Positions 1 through 9,227 are shown, counted from the first letter of the stretch. The stretch is 64,000 nucleotides of DNA from Desulfovibrio sp. JY (GCA_021730285.1 CP082962.1:4349501-4413500), one strand, 5' to 3'. Notes: generated from the letters alone by a model not told the origin. A program made the numbers and translations.

Positions 1-1722
1 CGTAGGACGTCTTTCTTCCGTCATCGTAAGAGCCGTGCGCTCTATGTATTCCGCCACAGCCAGAAGTCGCCCGTACAGGTAGTCTCGGGATGTACGATCC
101 TTATCAAGAGCCATACCGTATTCCTCTTTTTGAAGATGCCTGGCGTAATACCCTTTATAGACGCCGCAGGCCACGCCGAGCACTTCCGGCCATTCCCATT
201 TTTCCAGCGCGACACGGTTGCAGGCCCGGCGCACGCAGCACTCCACGATGTCGCGCGGCAGAGGCGCGGCATCCACAACGCAGGGCAGCAGGCGCTCCAC
301 CGTGGCCTTGCGCAGCTTGTCGTCGATACGCCTGCCGTAGGCCACCCGGGCGATGGTTTCCGGCGTCGGCGCGCAGACGGCAAAGACCGTTCGCAAACGC
401 TTTTTACCACGCCCCGTATCTTCTTCCGGCAGACGCACCGGCAGCACCCAGGCGCAATCTTCCTGCCATTTTTCCAGATTGCCCAAATACTGTTCCAGCA
501 TCTGTTCGCGGTAGAAGGTCACGGCAAGACGGCCGGGGCTGGCGGCATCCAGCGCCATGATCGCAATGCCGTCCGTGTCTCGCAGGTCGGCCCGGTAGCC
601 CGCCAGGGCCTTGCGTAGCCTTTCGGCGAACACCAGCCCCATATTCGGCGGCGGCGTTTTGGGCTGCGCGCCGGCGTCCGCGTCCGCCGACAACTCCGGC
701 GCATCATCCCGCAACAAATCCTCGTCAGCCATGTTTAAGAAGTCTTCGCAAGGATTGGGCACGCGCGCGCCGCTCACGGCCCAGGCCACAACCGCCTGCT
801 CCCCGTTGCGGTAGCCTTGGCGGGCGATGAGCCAACGCAGAGCGTTATGGGCCTTGTGGCTTGTTTCATACCCCACGGTGCAGGCCTCATCCGCCTCGAT
901 AAATCGCCCCCTGAAGGTGAAGTTGGCGGCATCATTGGACGAGATGAGCTTGGCTCCGTCACCGGGGCGACGGATATTGCGGGGATGGTTCTGGGCGCAC
1001 GCCACAACCTCGCCGGCAGCCATACAAAGTGCGCTGTTCTTTACCAGCTGCGCATCGAAAAGCATCCACTGCTTTTGCAGTTCCTTGTTTCTCCACGTGC
1101 GGTCTTCCAGTTCCTTACCGACAACTTTCCAGCATACGATGGCATCACCCTGATCAAAGAGTTTTGTCTTCTGATCCTTGGTGATATATTTAAAAATTCC
1201 GTCGATCTCCCCTTCCTTCGGGTTTGTCAGCAAATTTCCCGACGTATCGACACGAAGGATTCCTTCCTCAACAAGCTTTGAAACCAGCTCTCCCTTGGCA
1301 ATGAATGCGCGAACAGCCTGAACCATGGGATGTGTAAATTCTGACTCGCTCCACTTCGTCAAAAGCTCAAAATATGCTTCAAACCCACCCTTGAATGTTT
1401 CCGCCTTTTTCCCCTTGTAGTCCCTGGCGCAATAATGGATCTTATCAATCAAAGGGTGCGGGGCGACTTTTGCGCCAGCTCTTCCAGCGGAACCTTCCGT
1501 CGCGGGAATGATGAGTTGCGCCTTAAGCGGCATGAGTTCGGCGCGTTTGAAATTGCCCTCGCTGTCAAGCGTAACGCAAATGTGCGCCTGCTGGCTGGTG
1601 TGGCTCACGGGCATGAGCGTCGGGGCTTCCTTGCCGCCGTCCTCCGCCTGCGGTGGCTCCGTGTAGTCTGAGTTGCTGGCGCAGGCCTCATAGGTTTCAA
1701 AAAGCTTCTGCATCCAGCTCAC
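1..1722 (-). CDS. cas8c: Type I-C Cascade large subunit Cas8c (Csd1), 3' end beyond window
   Basis: The minus-strand frame is open for 574 codons from a GTG at 1722 to the window edge without a stop, so the C-terminus is missing. Residues about 255-274 read DGAKLISSNDAANFTFRGRF, which matches the conserved KLIS-ND-FTFRGRF signature of the Csd1/Cas8c family, the large subunit that recognises the PAM and holds the type I-C effector together. The start GTG overlaps the cas5c stop (GTGA), and the N-terminus MSWMQKLFETYE is typical of the family. It is co-transcribed with cas3 and cas5c upstream; cas7c, cas4, cas1 and cas2 would be expected further left, outside the window. Confidence 0.9.
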   Translation of the reverse strand, partial: MSWMQKLFETYEACASNSDYTEPPQAEDGGKEAPTLMPVSHTSQQAHICVTLDSEGNFKRAELMPLKAQLIIPATEGSAGRAGAKVAPHPLIDKIHYCARDYKGKKAETFKGGFEAYFELLTKWSESEFTHPMVQAVRAFIAKGELVSKLVEEGILRVDTSGNLLTNPKEGEIDGIFKYITKDQKTKLFDQGDAIVCWKVVGKELEDRTWRNKELQKQWMLFDAQLVKNSALCMAAGEVVACAQNHPRNIRRPGDGAKLISSNDAANFTFRGRFIEADEACTVGYETSHKAHNALRWLIARQGYRNGEQAVVAWAVSGARVPNPCEDFLNMADEDLLRDDAPELSADADAGAQPKTPPPNMGLVFAERLRKALAGYRADLRDTDGIAIMALDAASPGRLAVTFYREQMLEQYLGNLEKWQEDCAWVLPVRLPEEDTGRGKKRLRTVFAVCAPTPETIARVAYGRRIDDKLRKATVERLLPCVVDAAPLPRDIVECCVRRACNRVALEKWEWPEVLGVACGVYKGYYARHLQKEEYGMALDKDRTSRDYLYGRLLAVAEYIERTALTMTEERRPT

Positions 1723-2510
1723 AGCGCGCCCCCTTGCGACCCGTCTTCCCCAAGCAGGGTTCGCGCGTCCGGGTAGGCCACGGTTTCCGGCTCCTGGACA
1801 AGGCGCGTCAACTCCGCTTCCTCATATCCCGCATGGTTCTTGCCTGGCGTGAAAACCTTGGCTTCCATGGCGCGAATATCCTTGCGCAAAAGCGAAGCAT
1901 CGTCCGGGGCGGGAAATTCTATGATCCCACGCCGCATGACAGGCTTCCAGAACCGCGCCCCGAAACGCGTTTCGCCGGTTTCATCCGGGTAGTCGAAGCC
2001 ATGAAACGTGAGGCCGAAGGCCAGTTCCTCCAGATCGTCATAGGCTCCCTGCCCTTCCCCAAAAACGCAGGGCTCCACATAGCCCTGACAGTCGCGTGTG
2101 CCCAAAAAAATATCCTGCCGACCGCCGCGCGCCAGCATGCGCTTGGCGATTTCGTAATGCTTGCCGTCAATCCGGTCCCGCTCCAGTTCCGGCCTGTGCT
2201 CGTTCCAGACAAAGCGGGCCGTGACTTGATAGGCCACATCCGCCAGATACGTGTAGATGGAAAGATCGTTGCCGCCCGTGGTGGGCCGGATGGGTTTGAT
2301 GCCCTTGGTCTGGGTGCGGAAGGGACGCAACACGCGCACCTTTTCGATGATCCAGATGAAGGTGGGTTTCCAGTAGATCGACTTGGCGATGCCCTTGAGG
2401 GCCTCGTAGGTGGGGATGTGGTAGGAACATTTCTCGCCCCCCACACGGGTGACCGGATCGGAAAACAAGGCATAACGCCCGTAGACGGTAAAAGATATGT
2501 CGTTTTTCAC
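1719..2510 (-). CDS. cas5c: Type I-C Cas5c (Cas5d), crRNA-processing endoribonuclease
   Basis: The 263-residue product is the Cas5 variant that replaces Cas6 in type I-C systems: it cuts pre-crRNA and stays on the 5' handle in Cascade. The family catalytic triad described for the Bacillus halodurans enzyme (Tyr46, Lys116, His117) has clear counterparts here: Y46 in SIYWKP and K117-H118 in DGKHYE. The start is a GTG at 2508-2510 behind a strong AGGAGG. It lies 13 bp after the cas3 stop and overlaps the cas8c start by 4 bp, so translation is probably coupled. Confidence 0.93.
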   Translation of the reverse strand: MKNDISFTVYGRYALFSDPVTRVGGEKCSYHIPTYEALKGIAKSIYWKPTFIWIIEKVRVLRPFRTQTKGIKPIRPTTGGNDLSIYTYLADVAYQVTARFVWNEHRPELERDRIDGKHYEIAKRMLARGGRQDIFLGTRDCQGYVEPCVFGEGQGAYDDLEELAFGLTFHGFDYPDETGETRFGARFWKPVMRRGIIEFPAPDDASLLRKDIRAMEAKVFTPGKNHAGYEEAELTRLVQEPETVAYPDARTLLGEDGSQGGAL

Positions 2511-2523
2511 TCAAGCCTCCTGG

Positions 2524-5025
2524 CTACATTTGCAAAGAAGCGAGATTGGCCAGCGGTTGCGTAACAACCCCCATTTCATCGCAATAAAAATTCTTTTTCA
2601 ATGCATAGATGCCACTGTCTTGAATAGGATACAAGGCTTCCTTTCTGTCAAGTTGTGTTTTGATATTCGGAAAAATATTCACGGAATAACGCTGTGCCTG
2701 GCGCAACAGTTCCTTTTTTTTGTACAGAATATCCATTGAACAAAGATCGGCAATGATCCTTTTCCCTTCTCCATACGGCACCAAAATACTTGTCGCCGCC
2801 GATTCTATGGCCTGGAACTTCTTTGCCGCCGTGCCAAAGGACTGGCCCAGCATGGGGGCACAACTTTTTTCTCCAGTGGCATGCTTGTTACTGCCGAGCA
2901 AATCCAGCAGGTTTTTTTTACCTCCGTCAACAGCATAGAACATGACGGCGGCCCTGCGGTGAAAATAATGTTTGAAATAGGCTGCTGTCAGTTGCGGCAG
3001 GGTCAGGTCATCGTTCGAGGCCTGCAATATATCCGCGAACGTTACCCGTATCACATCCAAAAAGATATCCCGACCATCCTTAATGTCTTGTAGCCGCGTG
3101 AGATTTTCCGCATCGCCGTCCACGCGCACCACATGCACCCGCCCTGCGGCCCCCTCGCCGTGACGGTTGCAGCGCCCCGCCGCTTGCAAAATGGAATCCA
3201 GCCCCGCCGCCAGACGGATGACGGAGCGAAAACTGATGTCCACGCCGCATTCGATAAGCTGGGTGCTTATGCACAGCACAGGCTTTCCGGCATCCAGATC
3301 CTTGCGCATGGCTTCAAGCTTTTCCAGGCGATGCGCCGGACACAGGTTTGTGCTGAGGTAATAGCGGCTCAGGTCCTCTCGCGCGGCGCAGAGCGCATAG
3401 AGGTTTTCAGCCATTTTCTTGGTGTTGCACACCACAAGACAGGAACCGTTCCCGGCCAGTTCTTCCTGGGCCAGGGCGGCCACCGCTTCGGCGCTCATAC
3501 TTTCCTGACAGTGATCGAAAAACTCCGTGCGTCGAAGCTCCTCAAAATAGCGCGGCACGTCGGGCATGATTTCCTGCTCCGGCCCCAGGGACAGGCTGCC
3601 AAGCAGCGGCCTGGGCAGGTCACCGAGGCGGGGCTGGGTGGCGGTGCAAAGCACAGCGGAGGAACCGCACTGGCCGACCAAAAACTCCACGGCGTTGCAG
3701 AACATGCGCAGACAGCGCACCGGCACGGTCTGGACTTCGTCAAAGACAATGACGCTGCGGGCAAGATTATGCATGCGGCGGGCATGGCGCGCGCCGGAAC
3801 CGAACAGGCTTTCCAAAAATTGCACCATCGTGGTGAAAACCACCGGGGCATCCCAGTTTTCCGCCAACTTTTCCCACCGCTTGACCGCGTTTTCGTCGGT
3901 GGTGTCTTTGTCCGGCAAGAAGTTGGAGTGGTGCTCCAGCACCATGGAACCGGGCGTCTCGCCCTCTTCCAAAATTTTGCGCGCCACATCGGCGTTCTGG
4001 TCGATGATGGAGGTATACGGGATAACGTAGATCACCCGATCCAGATCGTGCTTTTGCGCATGCAGCAGAGCGAACCGCAGGCTCGACAGAGTCTTGCCTC
4101 CACCCGTAGGCACGGTGAGAGTAAAAATGCCCTGATCATCCGTGGCCCGACGGGCACAGTGGTCGGAAATATCACACCGCAGGTGGTCAATGGGATGTTT
4201 TGGTTTTTTCGCTGCCAGGGCCGCCTCCAGACGCGGCACAAGCCTCTCCCACGGGCGACGTGGCATAGCGGCACGCAGCTTTTGTAACGCCGGCTCTTCA
4301 AATTCGGCGCTGTCCGTTCGGTCCGCGTCCACGAGGCAACTGAACAAAAAACGCGCCAGCAAACCCTGCTGGAAATCGCGGCTGTTCTCGTTATCCAGCT
4401 GATCATCCGTGCTCGCATCGTGGTGCAGCCGTTTCCGTAGCCGCGCATGCAGTTTTTTAAGGACGCCGCAGACTTCTCGCACCAAGTTATCCGAAATCAT
4501 TGAATGTAGTTCAGCGGTCAAGGGAGGATCGCAAGCCCGCTCGCATTGATTGTGATGGGTTTTCTCCTCGCTTCGCGTCATGTAGTCGTCAAGAAAGGCA
4601 TTTTCACCCTCAGGCGTCATGCAGTCCTTGAGGCCAGAATGGTGTGAGAGCACACACAGGGCCAACATTTGCGCTATGGCCTGCTTATAAATATTGCCTT
4701 TCAAGTGCCGCCAGAGGTGTTGCTCACCTGCGAAAGCGTGATTGATCTTGCCCTTGTGCGCGACCGGATCGACATAGTGCGGTTCTCCAGGCTGGATGCA
4801 GCCCGCCGCTGACAGGATGTAATACTGAAATGCTTCGGAGTACTTTCCGAAATCGTGTAGGAGCCCCACAAGGTGGCCAGCCAACGGTATGCCCGCCTTG
4901 CCCGCGAATATTTCCGTCAACATCGCCACATTGCGCAGATGCTCTTCCAGCGGTTGCACCCTGGCACAGGGAGTGCCTTTCAGGCTGGATACATGAGCAA
5001 TATAAGATTTTCGAGCGTCGACCAT
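2524..5025 (-). CDS. cas3: CRISPR-associated nuclease-helicase Cas3 (type I-C)
   Basis: This is a single-chain HD nuclease plus superfamily 2 helicase that degrades the target strand recruited by Cascade. The HD motif is at residues 57-58 (GLLHDFGK), the Walker A at PTGGGKTLSS, the Walker B/DExx-type motif at VFDEVQT, and a helicase C-terminal motif in QAAGRCNRHGEG. I chose the ATG at 5025 because the protein then begins MVDARKSYIAHVSS, as Cas3 proteins normally do; an in-frame GTG at 5088 would add 21 residues of no recognisable character. First gene of the cas operon. About 260 bp of upstream DNA separates it from the Mu-like prophage. Confidence 0.93.
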   Translation of the reverse strand: MVDARKSYIAHVSSLKGTPCARVQPLEEHLRNVAMLTEIFAGKAGIPLAGHLVGLLHDFGKYSEAFQYYILSAAGCIQPGEPHYVDPVAHKGKINHAFAGEQHLWRHLKGNIYKQAIAQMLALCVLSHHSGLKDCMTPEGENAFLDDYMTRSEEKTHHNQCERACDPPLTAELHSMISDNLVREVCGVLKKLHARLRKRLHHDASTDDQLDNENSRDFQQGLLARFLFSCLVDADRTDSAEFEEPALQKLRAAMPRRPWERLVPRLEAALAAKKPKHPIDHLRCDISDHCARRATDDQGIFTLTVPTGGGKTLSSLRFALLHAQKHDLDRVIYVIPYTSIIDQNADVARKILEEGETPGSMVLEHHSNFLPDKDTTDENAVKRWEKLAENWDAPVVFTTMVQFLESLFGSGARHARRMHNLARSVIVFDEVQTVPVRCLRMFCNAVEFLVGQCGSSAVLCTATQPRLGDLPRPLLGSLSLGPEQEIMPDVPRYFEELRRTEFFDHCQESMSAEAVAALAQEELAGNGSCLVVCNTKKMAENLYALCAAREDLSRYYLSTNLCPAHRLEKLEAMRKDLDAGKPVLCISTQLIECGVDISFRSVIRLAAGLDSILQAAGRCNRHGEGAAGRVHVVRVDGDAENLTRLQDIKDGRDIFLDVIRVTFADILQASNDDLTLPQLTAAYFKHYFHRRAAVMFYAVDGGKKNLLDLLGSNKHATGEKSCAPMLGQSFGTAAKKFQAIESAATSILVPYGEGKRIIADLCSMDILYKKKELLRQAQRYSVNIFPNIKTQLDRKEALYPIQDSGIYALKKNFYCDEMGVVTQPLANLASLQM

Positions 5026-5282
5026 AAATATTCTATTTCCAATTCGTTGCAACTTATCACACTGCGCAATATGGATATACCTCACCACACCCGCTTGTGG
5101 ATCTGCGAATATTACCCCTATAGAAATTATAAATCACTACAAACATAAAAATATCGATACAATCTACTTAAAACCTGCGTCAGCCCATTTTTATGGGCTA
5201 GAAGCACCGACGCCTGCCAGGGGGCAGTCGCGGCCGTGCCGGTCGGTCCCATCTTTCGCTTCACGACCGGGGAGGCGATCAG
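5026..5282. other. Intergenic junction between cas3 and the Mu-like prophage
   Basis: This stretch holds no gene that I can support. It must contain the cas3 promoter and the host-side flank of the prophage left end. A 7-bp hairpin, AGCCCAT-TTTT-ATGGGCT, lies at 5182-5199; it has no T tract on either strand typical of a terminator and is not repeated, so it is not a CRISPR repeat. The exact phage/host boundary cannot be fixed from this sequence alone. Confidence 0.5.
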
Positions 5283-5416
5283 TTTGGCACTAGAAAGAAA
5301 GGGAGGTGAACGGCCGAAAATGCCCGCCGTGCCTAGGTTTTAGGGCGACGCCAAGCACGAAGGAGTTTTGGCACTGATTGACAGAAAATGACGGAAAAAT
5401 GCGCGCCTTTTGGCAC
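5283..5416 (+). repeat. Left-end transposase binding-site-like repeats (three TTTGGCAC copies)
   Basis: The octamer TTTGGCAC occurs in the same orientation at 5283-5290, 5367-5374 and 5409-5416. The same octamer occurs twice on the opposite strand at the right end of the prophage. The uneven spacing (84 then 42 bp on the left, 22 bp on the right) recalls the L1-L2-L3 and R1-R2 arrangement of MuA sites. L2 and the outer right site share the longer string TTTGGCACTGATT. Function as att-end sites is inferred from position and symmetry. Confidence 0.65.
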
Positions 5417-5439
5417 GGAATTGAACGGCTTTTGACGGG

Positions 5440-6231
5440 CTAGCGCACGTACTCGCGGCAGCTCCAGACAACGCGCCCGATAATGCGCACCGTGCCGGCC
5501 AAGTCGCCGTTCATATCCACTTCTATGGGCGCATAGCGTTCGTTACGGCTTTGCAAAACAAGCTTCCCAGGCACACGAAGCAGGGACTTCACAAAAACTT
5601 CCTGCTCTATGCCCACCGCAAACATCGCACCGGCTATTATCTCTCGTTGACTTTCATCTATTAAAACCGTGTCACCGTCCAAAAGCATCGGCTCCATGCT
5701 GTCGCCGGCGACATCCATAAGCACCATTTTCTTTGGGTGCCCCTTCCGCTGCAAGAAATCCAACTTGAACGCGTAGTACCCGATTACTTTTCCTTCCGTT
5801 TCCAGACTTCCCGTCCCGGCCGCCAATCGCGCCATCACCTTGGGAACAAGGGCATACCCCATGCTCGGCGCGGCATCCGGGGCCATCCACTGCGGCTCGC
5901 CAGGCGGAATTGGGCACTTTGTCTGTGCTTCCGCAGACGCTACTTGGGCGTTCCCGCGATACTTGGGGGACTCTCCAGTGACAAGCCAATCAATTGAAAT
6001 ATTAGTCTTTTTTCCTACGGCGAGAAACCAGGCTGGAGGAATTTTGGCAGCCCTTCCAGCTTTATAGATGGCGTCTTTGCTGATTTCGAGAAACGAGGCG
6101 AGGTCTTCCTGACATTTGCCTTCAATGGCCTGCAACATTCTGGAAATCGTTGCTTCGAATTCCTTCCGACTTTCGGAGTGAAAGTCGGAAGAAAAGTCGG
6201 AAGTGGACGAATTTCTATCTTTATTATTCAT
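5440..6231 (-). CDS. Prophage repressor, HTH plus S24 (LexA/CI-type) self-cleaving domain
   Basis: The 263-residue protein has an N-terminal CI-type helix-turn-helix (about residues 28-92, including the DAIYKAGR and ISIDWLVTGE segments) and a C-terminal S24 peptidase fold. The presumed nucleophile is S178 in GDSMEPML and the general base K215 in FVKSLL. A likely Ala-Gly cleavage bond is A138-G139. It should hold the Mu-like prophage silent and be inactivated by the RecA/SOS response, unlike Mu's own c repressor. It is transcribed leftward, divergently from the early operon, as in Mu. Operator-like repeats lie both upstream and inside its first 25 codons. Confidence 0.88.
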   Translation of the reverse strand: MNNKDRNSSTSDFSSDFHSESRKEFEATISRMLQAIEGKCQEDLASFLEISKDAIYKAGRAAKIPPAWFLAVGKKTNISIDWLVTGESPKYRGNAQVASAEAQTKCPIPPGEPQWMAPDAAPSMGYALVPKVMARLAAGTGSLETEGKVIGYYAFKLDFLQRKGHPKKMVLMDVAGDSMEPMLLDGDTVLIDESQREIIAGAMFAVGIEQEVFVKSLLRVPGKLVLQSRNERYAPIEVDMNGDLAGTVRIIGRVVWSCREYVR

Positions 6232-6327
6232 TTTAATTAGTTACAAGAATTTTTGAAGCCGTTAATCGGAACAAAAGTCGGAAGAGTCAAAACACTAGTT
6301 GACGACTTTTCTTCCAAACTGTAGAGC
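6163..6327. promoter_or_regulatory. Operator/promoter region between repressor and early operon
   Basis: The motif AAAGTCGGAAG recurs: CTTCCGACTTTC at 6163-6174 pairs with GAAAGTCGGAAG at 6180-6191 as a perfect 12-bp inverted repeat, followed directly by GAAAAGTCGGAAG (6191-6203) and AAAAGTCGGAAG (6273-6284); a degenerate inverse, GACTTTTCTTCC, is at 6304-6315. A rightward promoter with -35 TTGACG (6299-6304), 17-bp spacer and weak -10 TAGAGC (6322-6327) overlaps that last copy. Repressor binding here would switch off the early operon. Two copies fall inside the repressor reading frame. Confidence 0.65.
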
Positions 6328-6434
6328 TTTGGTCGTGGGCGACGGTTAACCCGCTACAAACGTAGCTATCAGGGGCGACACCGTTACACAATGTCCGACG
6401 CCTGGGAATTTTCGGATCAAGGATCACGCGTTCG

Positions 6435-6864
6435 ATGCAAAGCGCCCGACATCTCAGCCCGCTGGAACCGCCCAGCCTCAACGTGGATGCGCAAATCGCG
6501 GCATCCATGAACCGGATCGGGGAAAGCTCCGGGCTTTCACGGGCAAAGGCTGTCAACCGGCCCAACAGGACGGCGTGGTGCTACGGGGTGATCCTTTGTG
6601 GCGGCAACGCCGAAGCCCTCGCACCGGCGACTCTCGAAAAATGGCTCCGTCCCAGCGACCCCAGAAACGTGCCGCGCACGCGGGTCTTGAACATTTTTTG
6701 CCGCGTGTTTGCCAGCGGGACCTCTGGACTGCGGGCTCGGCCGCATGGGCAAGGGCTGGCGGGTCATCGACGGCGACGACGCCCGGCTCCTGGAATGGGC
6801 GCGGACGGAACAGGAAATCAAGCGTCTGAAGGCGCGCAAACGCAAAATCGAGACGGAATTATGA
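6435..6864 (+). pseudogene. Early regulatory protein gene split by a frameshift
   Basis: From the ATG at 6435 one frame encodes a plausible DNA-binding-type protein (SLNVDAQIAASMNRIGESSG, then ATLEKWLRPSDPRNVPRTRV) up to about 6715. The sensible continuation, PLDCGLGRMGKGWRVIDG and a charged helical tail EQEIKRLKARKRKIETEL, is in the next frame (codons starting at positions equal to 1 modulo 3), which is open only from 6691 and stops at 6862-6864. The two halves together would make about 143 residues. One extra base near 6700-6740 explains it. It could be a true mutation, a sequencing error or, less likely, programmed frameshifting. First gene of the early operon; its end overlaps the Ner-like start. 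Confidence 0.6.
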
Positions 6865-7079
6865 AGCGTGAAGGCAGGAAAGTCCGGGCCTGGATGGTGG
6901 AAAGAGACATTTCGGTATCCGACGTCGCCCGTCGGGCCGGCATCGCCCGCTCCATCGTCTCGGAAACCGTCCACGGCAGGCGCAACAACAGAAAGGCGCT
7001 TCGGGCGCTGCTTGCTGTGGGTTGCCCGGGGCGGCTGTTGGCGTTGCCGGAAGACATGAGAGGAAAGGAAGCGGCCTAA
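6861..7079 (+). CDS. Small HTH regulator, Ner-like
   Basis: This 72-residue protein has a helix-turn-helix at about residues 16-40 (SVSDVARRAGIARSIVSETV) and basic ends. In Mu-like phages the gene between the repressor and the transposase is Ner, a small early repressor that limits both transcription directions. The ATG overlaps the stop of the preceding frame (ATTATGA) and the stop is 10 bp before the transposase start, so it is part of the early operon. Assignment as Ner rests on position and HTH, not on clear sequence identity. Confidence 0.65.
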   Translation: MKREGRKVRAWMVERDISVSDVARRAGIARSIVSETVHGRRNNRKALRALLAVGCPGRLLALPEDMRGKEAA

Positions 7080-7089
7080 GGCGGTTGTG

Positions 7090-9210
7090 ATGATGCAAGA
7101 TACGGTCACGGTAAAAGAGATTGCGCAGGCGCTTGGTAAATCCGAGCGCGCGATCCAGCTGAGAGCGGGCAAGGAATCCTGGCCCTTTGAACAATCCACC
7201 TGCCGTGGCGGCAAGCGCCGCCTCTACCCTGTGCGTTCCCTCCCCGAGAACGTGCGCCAAGCTCTTGCCGCCGCCATGCTGGCCGGCAGTCCCGGACCGG
7301 ACACCCCGCCCGCCGTTTCCTCCCTCTCTGTACCCGCGACGCCGGCTCAGGCCCGCGTGCCGTCTCCCCTCTCCAGGCTGACCAGGCACCAACGCGAGAC
7401 CGCCCTGGCCCGGCTGGCCTTTGTGCGCGAGATCGAACACGCCATGCCGCTCGTCGGCAAGGAGAAGGCCATTCGCAACCTGCTCGCTGCGGCCACGGAC
7501 AAGACCCTGCCCACCCGGCTGGCGGCATTGATCCAGGTGGCCAACGACCGCATGACCGTCGGGCGCGGCCTGTCCCGACGCCGGCTTTACGACTGGTGCT
7601 CGAAGTTCGCCGAAGGCGGCGAAGCGGCGCTGGCTCCTCGCCGTCAGGGCCAGGACATGGGCGTGCCCGATTGGGCTCCGGCCTTCCTGGCCATCTGGCA
7701 GCGGCCGCAAAAGCCCACCGTGGCCGATGCCTACAAGCGGTTCGCGGAGGCCTGGGAAGGCACGCCGCCCTCCATTTTCGCCGTGCGGCGGTTTTTGGCC
7801 AAGATGGCCGATCCCGACCGCGAGGCCGGCCGCGACACGGGCAACGCGCTGCTCAAGCGCCGCCCCCACAAACGCCGCAGCACCACCGAACTGTGGCCCG
7901 CCGACGTCTACACCGCCGACGGCACCACCTTTGACGCCGAAATCCAGCACCCGATCCACGGCCAACCTTTCAAGGCCGAGGTGACCTTCGTGCTCGACGT
8001 GGCCACGCGCCGCTGCGTGGGCATGTCCATCGGCGAGGCCGAAAGCGCCGGCACGGTGCTGGACGCCCTGCGCATGGCCTGCCTGTTCGGCGGCATCCCG
8101 GCGCTTTTCTACACCGACAACGGCCCGGGCTACGTCAATAACATCATGCTCACCCCGGGCTCGGGCATGCTCGACCGGCTAGGCATCGAGGCGGTCCGCG
8201 CCATCCCCGGCCGACCCCAGGGCAAGGGGCTCATGGAGCGCGCGGTCAAGACGCTGTGCGAGCCCCTGTCCAAGCGCCTGCCGTCCTGTTCCCATGCCGA
8301 CATGGACGGCGACGCCGCCCACAAAATTTTCAAGATCACCCGGGCGGACCTGAAAAAGCACGCCGCCTCACGGCTGCTCCCCACCTGGGAGGCGTTCAAG
8401 GCGGCGCTTCTCGCCCGTGTGGAAGAATACAACGCCACGCCGCATCGCGGCCTGCCCCGGATCGAGGACCAGACCACCGGCCGGCGGCGGCACCTTTCGC
8501 CCAATGAAGCCTGGCAACGCTTCGTCGAACGTGGCTTCGAGCCTTTTCGGGTTCCCGAGGCCGTCCGCGACGAGCTTTTCATGCCCGGCATCCCCCGCAA
8601 GGTGCGAAACGGCGAGGTGCGGCTTTTCAACAACACCTATTTTTCCGAAGTGTTGGCCGACTTTCACGGCGATTTCGTGGACGTGCGCTACGACATTTGG
8701 GACGCGTCCAAGGTCTATTGCTGGACCACCCGGGGCGAGATGATTTGCACGGCCCGGCTCGACGGCAACAGCATCGACTATTTCCCGAAAAACCAGGTGG
8801 AAGCCGCCCGCGAGCGGCGCGCCAAGGGGCAGGTGGCCAGGCTCGCCGGCAAGATCGCCCGGATCGCGCCCGGGGCCACGGTGAAACTCGCCGAAGCGCC
8901 GCAAGACATCACGCTTGTGGCCGACGCGGTCACGCCGCCCGCGCCCGAGCTGCCCAATCTGCCCGACCTGCCGGCTCCCGAGCCCCAGGCTGTCGTCCCG
9001 GCGGCCTCCGGGAAGCGGCCCCTCTTTTTGTCCGAACAGGAGCGCTACACCTGGCTCATGCGCCACCGCGACGGGTGGACCGAAGGCGATCAGGCCTGGA
9101 TGGACGCCTATGTCCGGTCGCCGGCCTACGCCGACCTCCACGATTTCTACCGCTACGAAGGCATCGCCTGGGACGGCGGCAACGTCCTGCCCAGGGCGCA
9201 AACCAAATAG
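7090..9210 (+). CDS. Mu-type transposase A (DDE)
   Basis: The protein of about 706 residues has a Mu-type N-terminal winged-helix DNA-binding domain (TVTVKEIAQALGKSERAIQL), an integrase-like core and a Mu C-terminal domain. The catalytic triad is visible as D277 (TADGT), D343 (TDNGPG) and E383 (LMERAV), counted from the ATG at 7090. It cuts the phage ends and joins them to target DNA for integration and replicative transposition. The start could be GTG 7087, ATG 7090 or ATG 7093. The next gene, the MuB-like ATPase, is its expected partner. Confidence 0.95.
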   Translation: MMQDTVTVKEIAQALGKSERAIQLRAGKESWPFEQSTCRGGKRRLYPVRSLPENVRQALAAAMLAGSPGPDTPPAVSSLSVPATPAQARVPSPLSRLTRHQRETALARLAFVREIEHAMPLVGKEKAIRNLLAAATDKTLPTRLAALIQVANDRMTVGRGLSRRRLYDWCSKFAEGGEAALAPRRQGQDMGVPDWAPAFLAIWQRPQKPTVADAYKRFAEAWEGTPPSIFAVRRFLAKMADPDREAGRDTGNALLKRRPHKRRSTTELWPADVYTADGTTFDAEIQHPIHGQPFKAEVTFVLDVATRRCVGMSIGEAESAGTVLDALRMACLFGGIPALFYTDNGPGYVNNIMLTPGSGMLDRLGIEAVRAIPGRPQGKGLMERAVKTLCEPLSKRLPSCSHADMDGDAAHKIFKITRADLKKHAASRLLPTWEAFKAALLARVEEYNATPHRGLPRIEDQTTGRRRHLSPNEAWQRFVERGFEPFRVPEAVRDELFMPGIPRKVRNGEVRLFNNTYFSEVLADFHGDFVDVRYDIWDASKVYCWTTRGEMICTARLDGNSIDYFPKNQVEAARERRAKGQVARLAGKIARIAPGATVKLAEAPQDITLVADAVTPPAPELPNLPDLPAPEPQAVVPAASGKRPLFLSEQERYTWLMRHRDGWTEGDQAWMDAYVRSPAYADLHDFYRYEGIAWDGGNVLPRAQTK

Positions 9211-9227
9211 ACCGACAGGGAGAAGGC

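Noticed and set aside
3133-4287. Plus-strand open frame of 384 codons across cas3
   Set aside because: It is antisense to conserved Cas3 helicase motifs and its product has no family character.
5182-5199. Hairpin AGCCCAT-TTTT-ATGGGCT as a possible CRISPR repeat or terminator
   Set aside because: It occurs once, has no spacer pattern and no T tract; no CRISPR array is present anywhere in the window.
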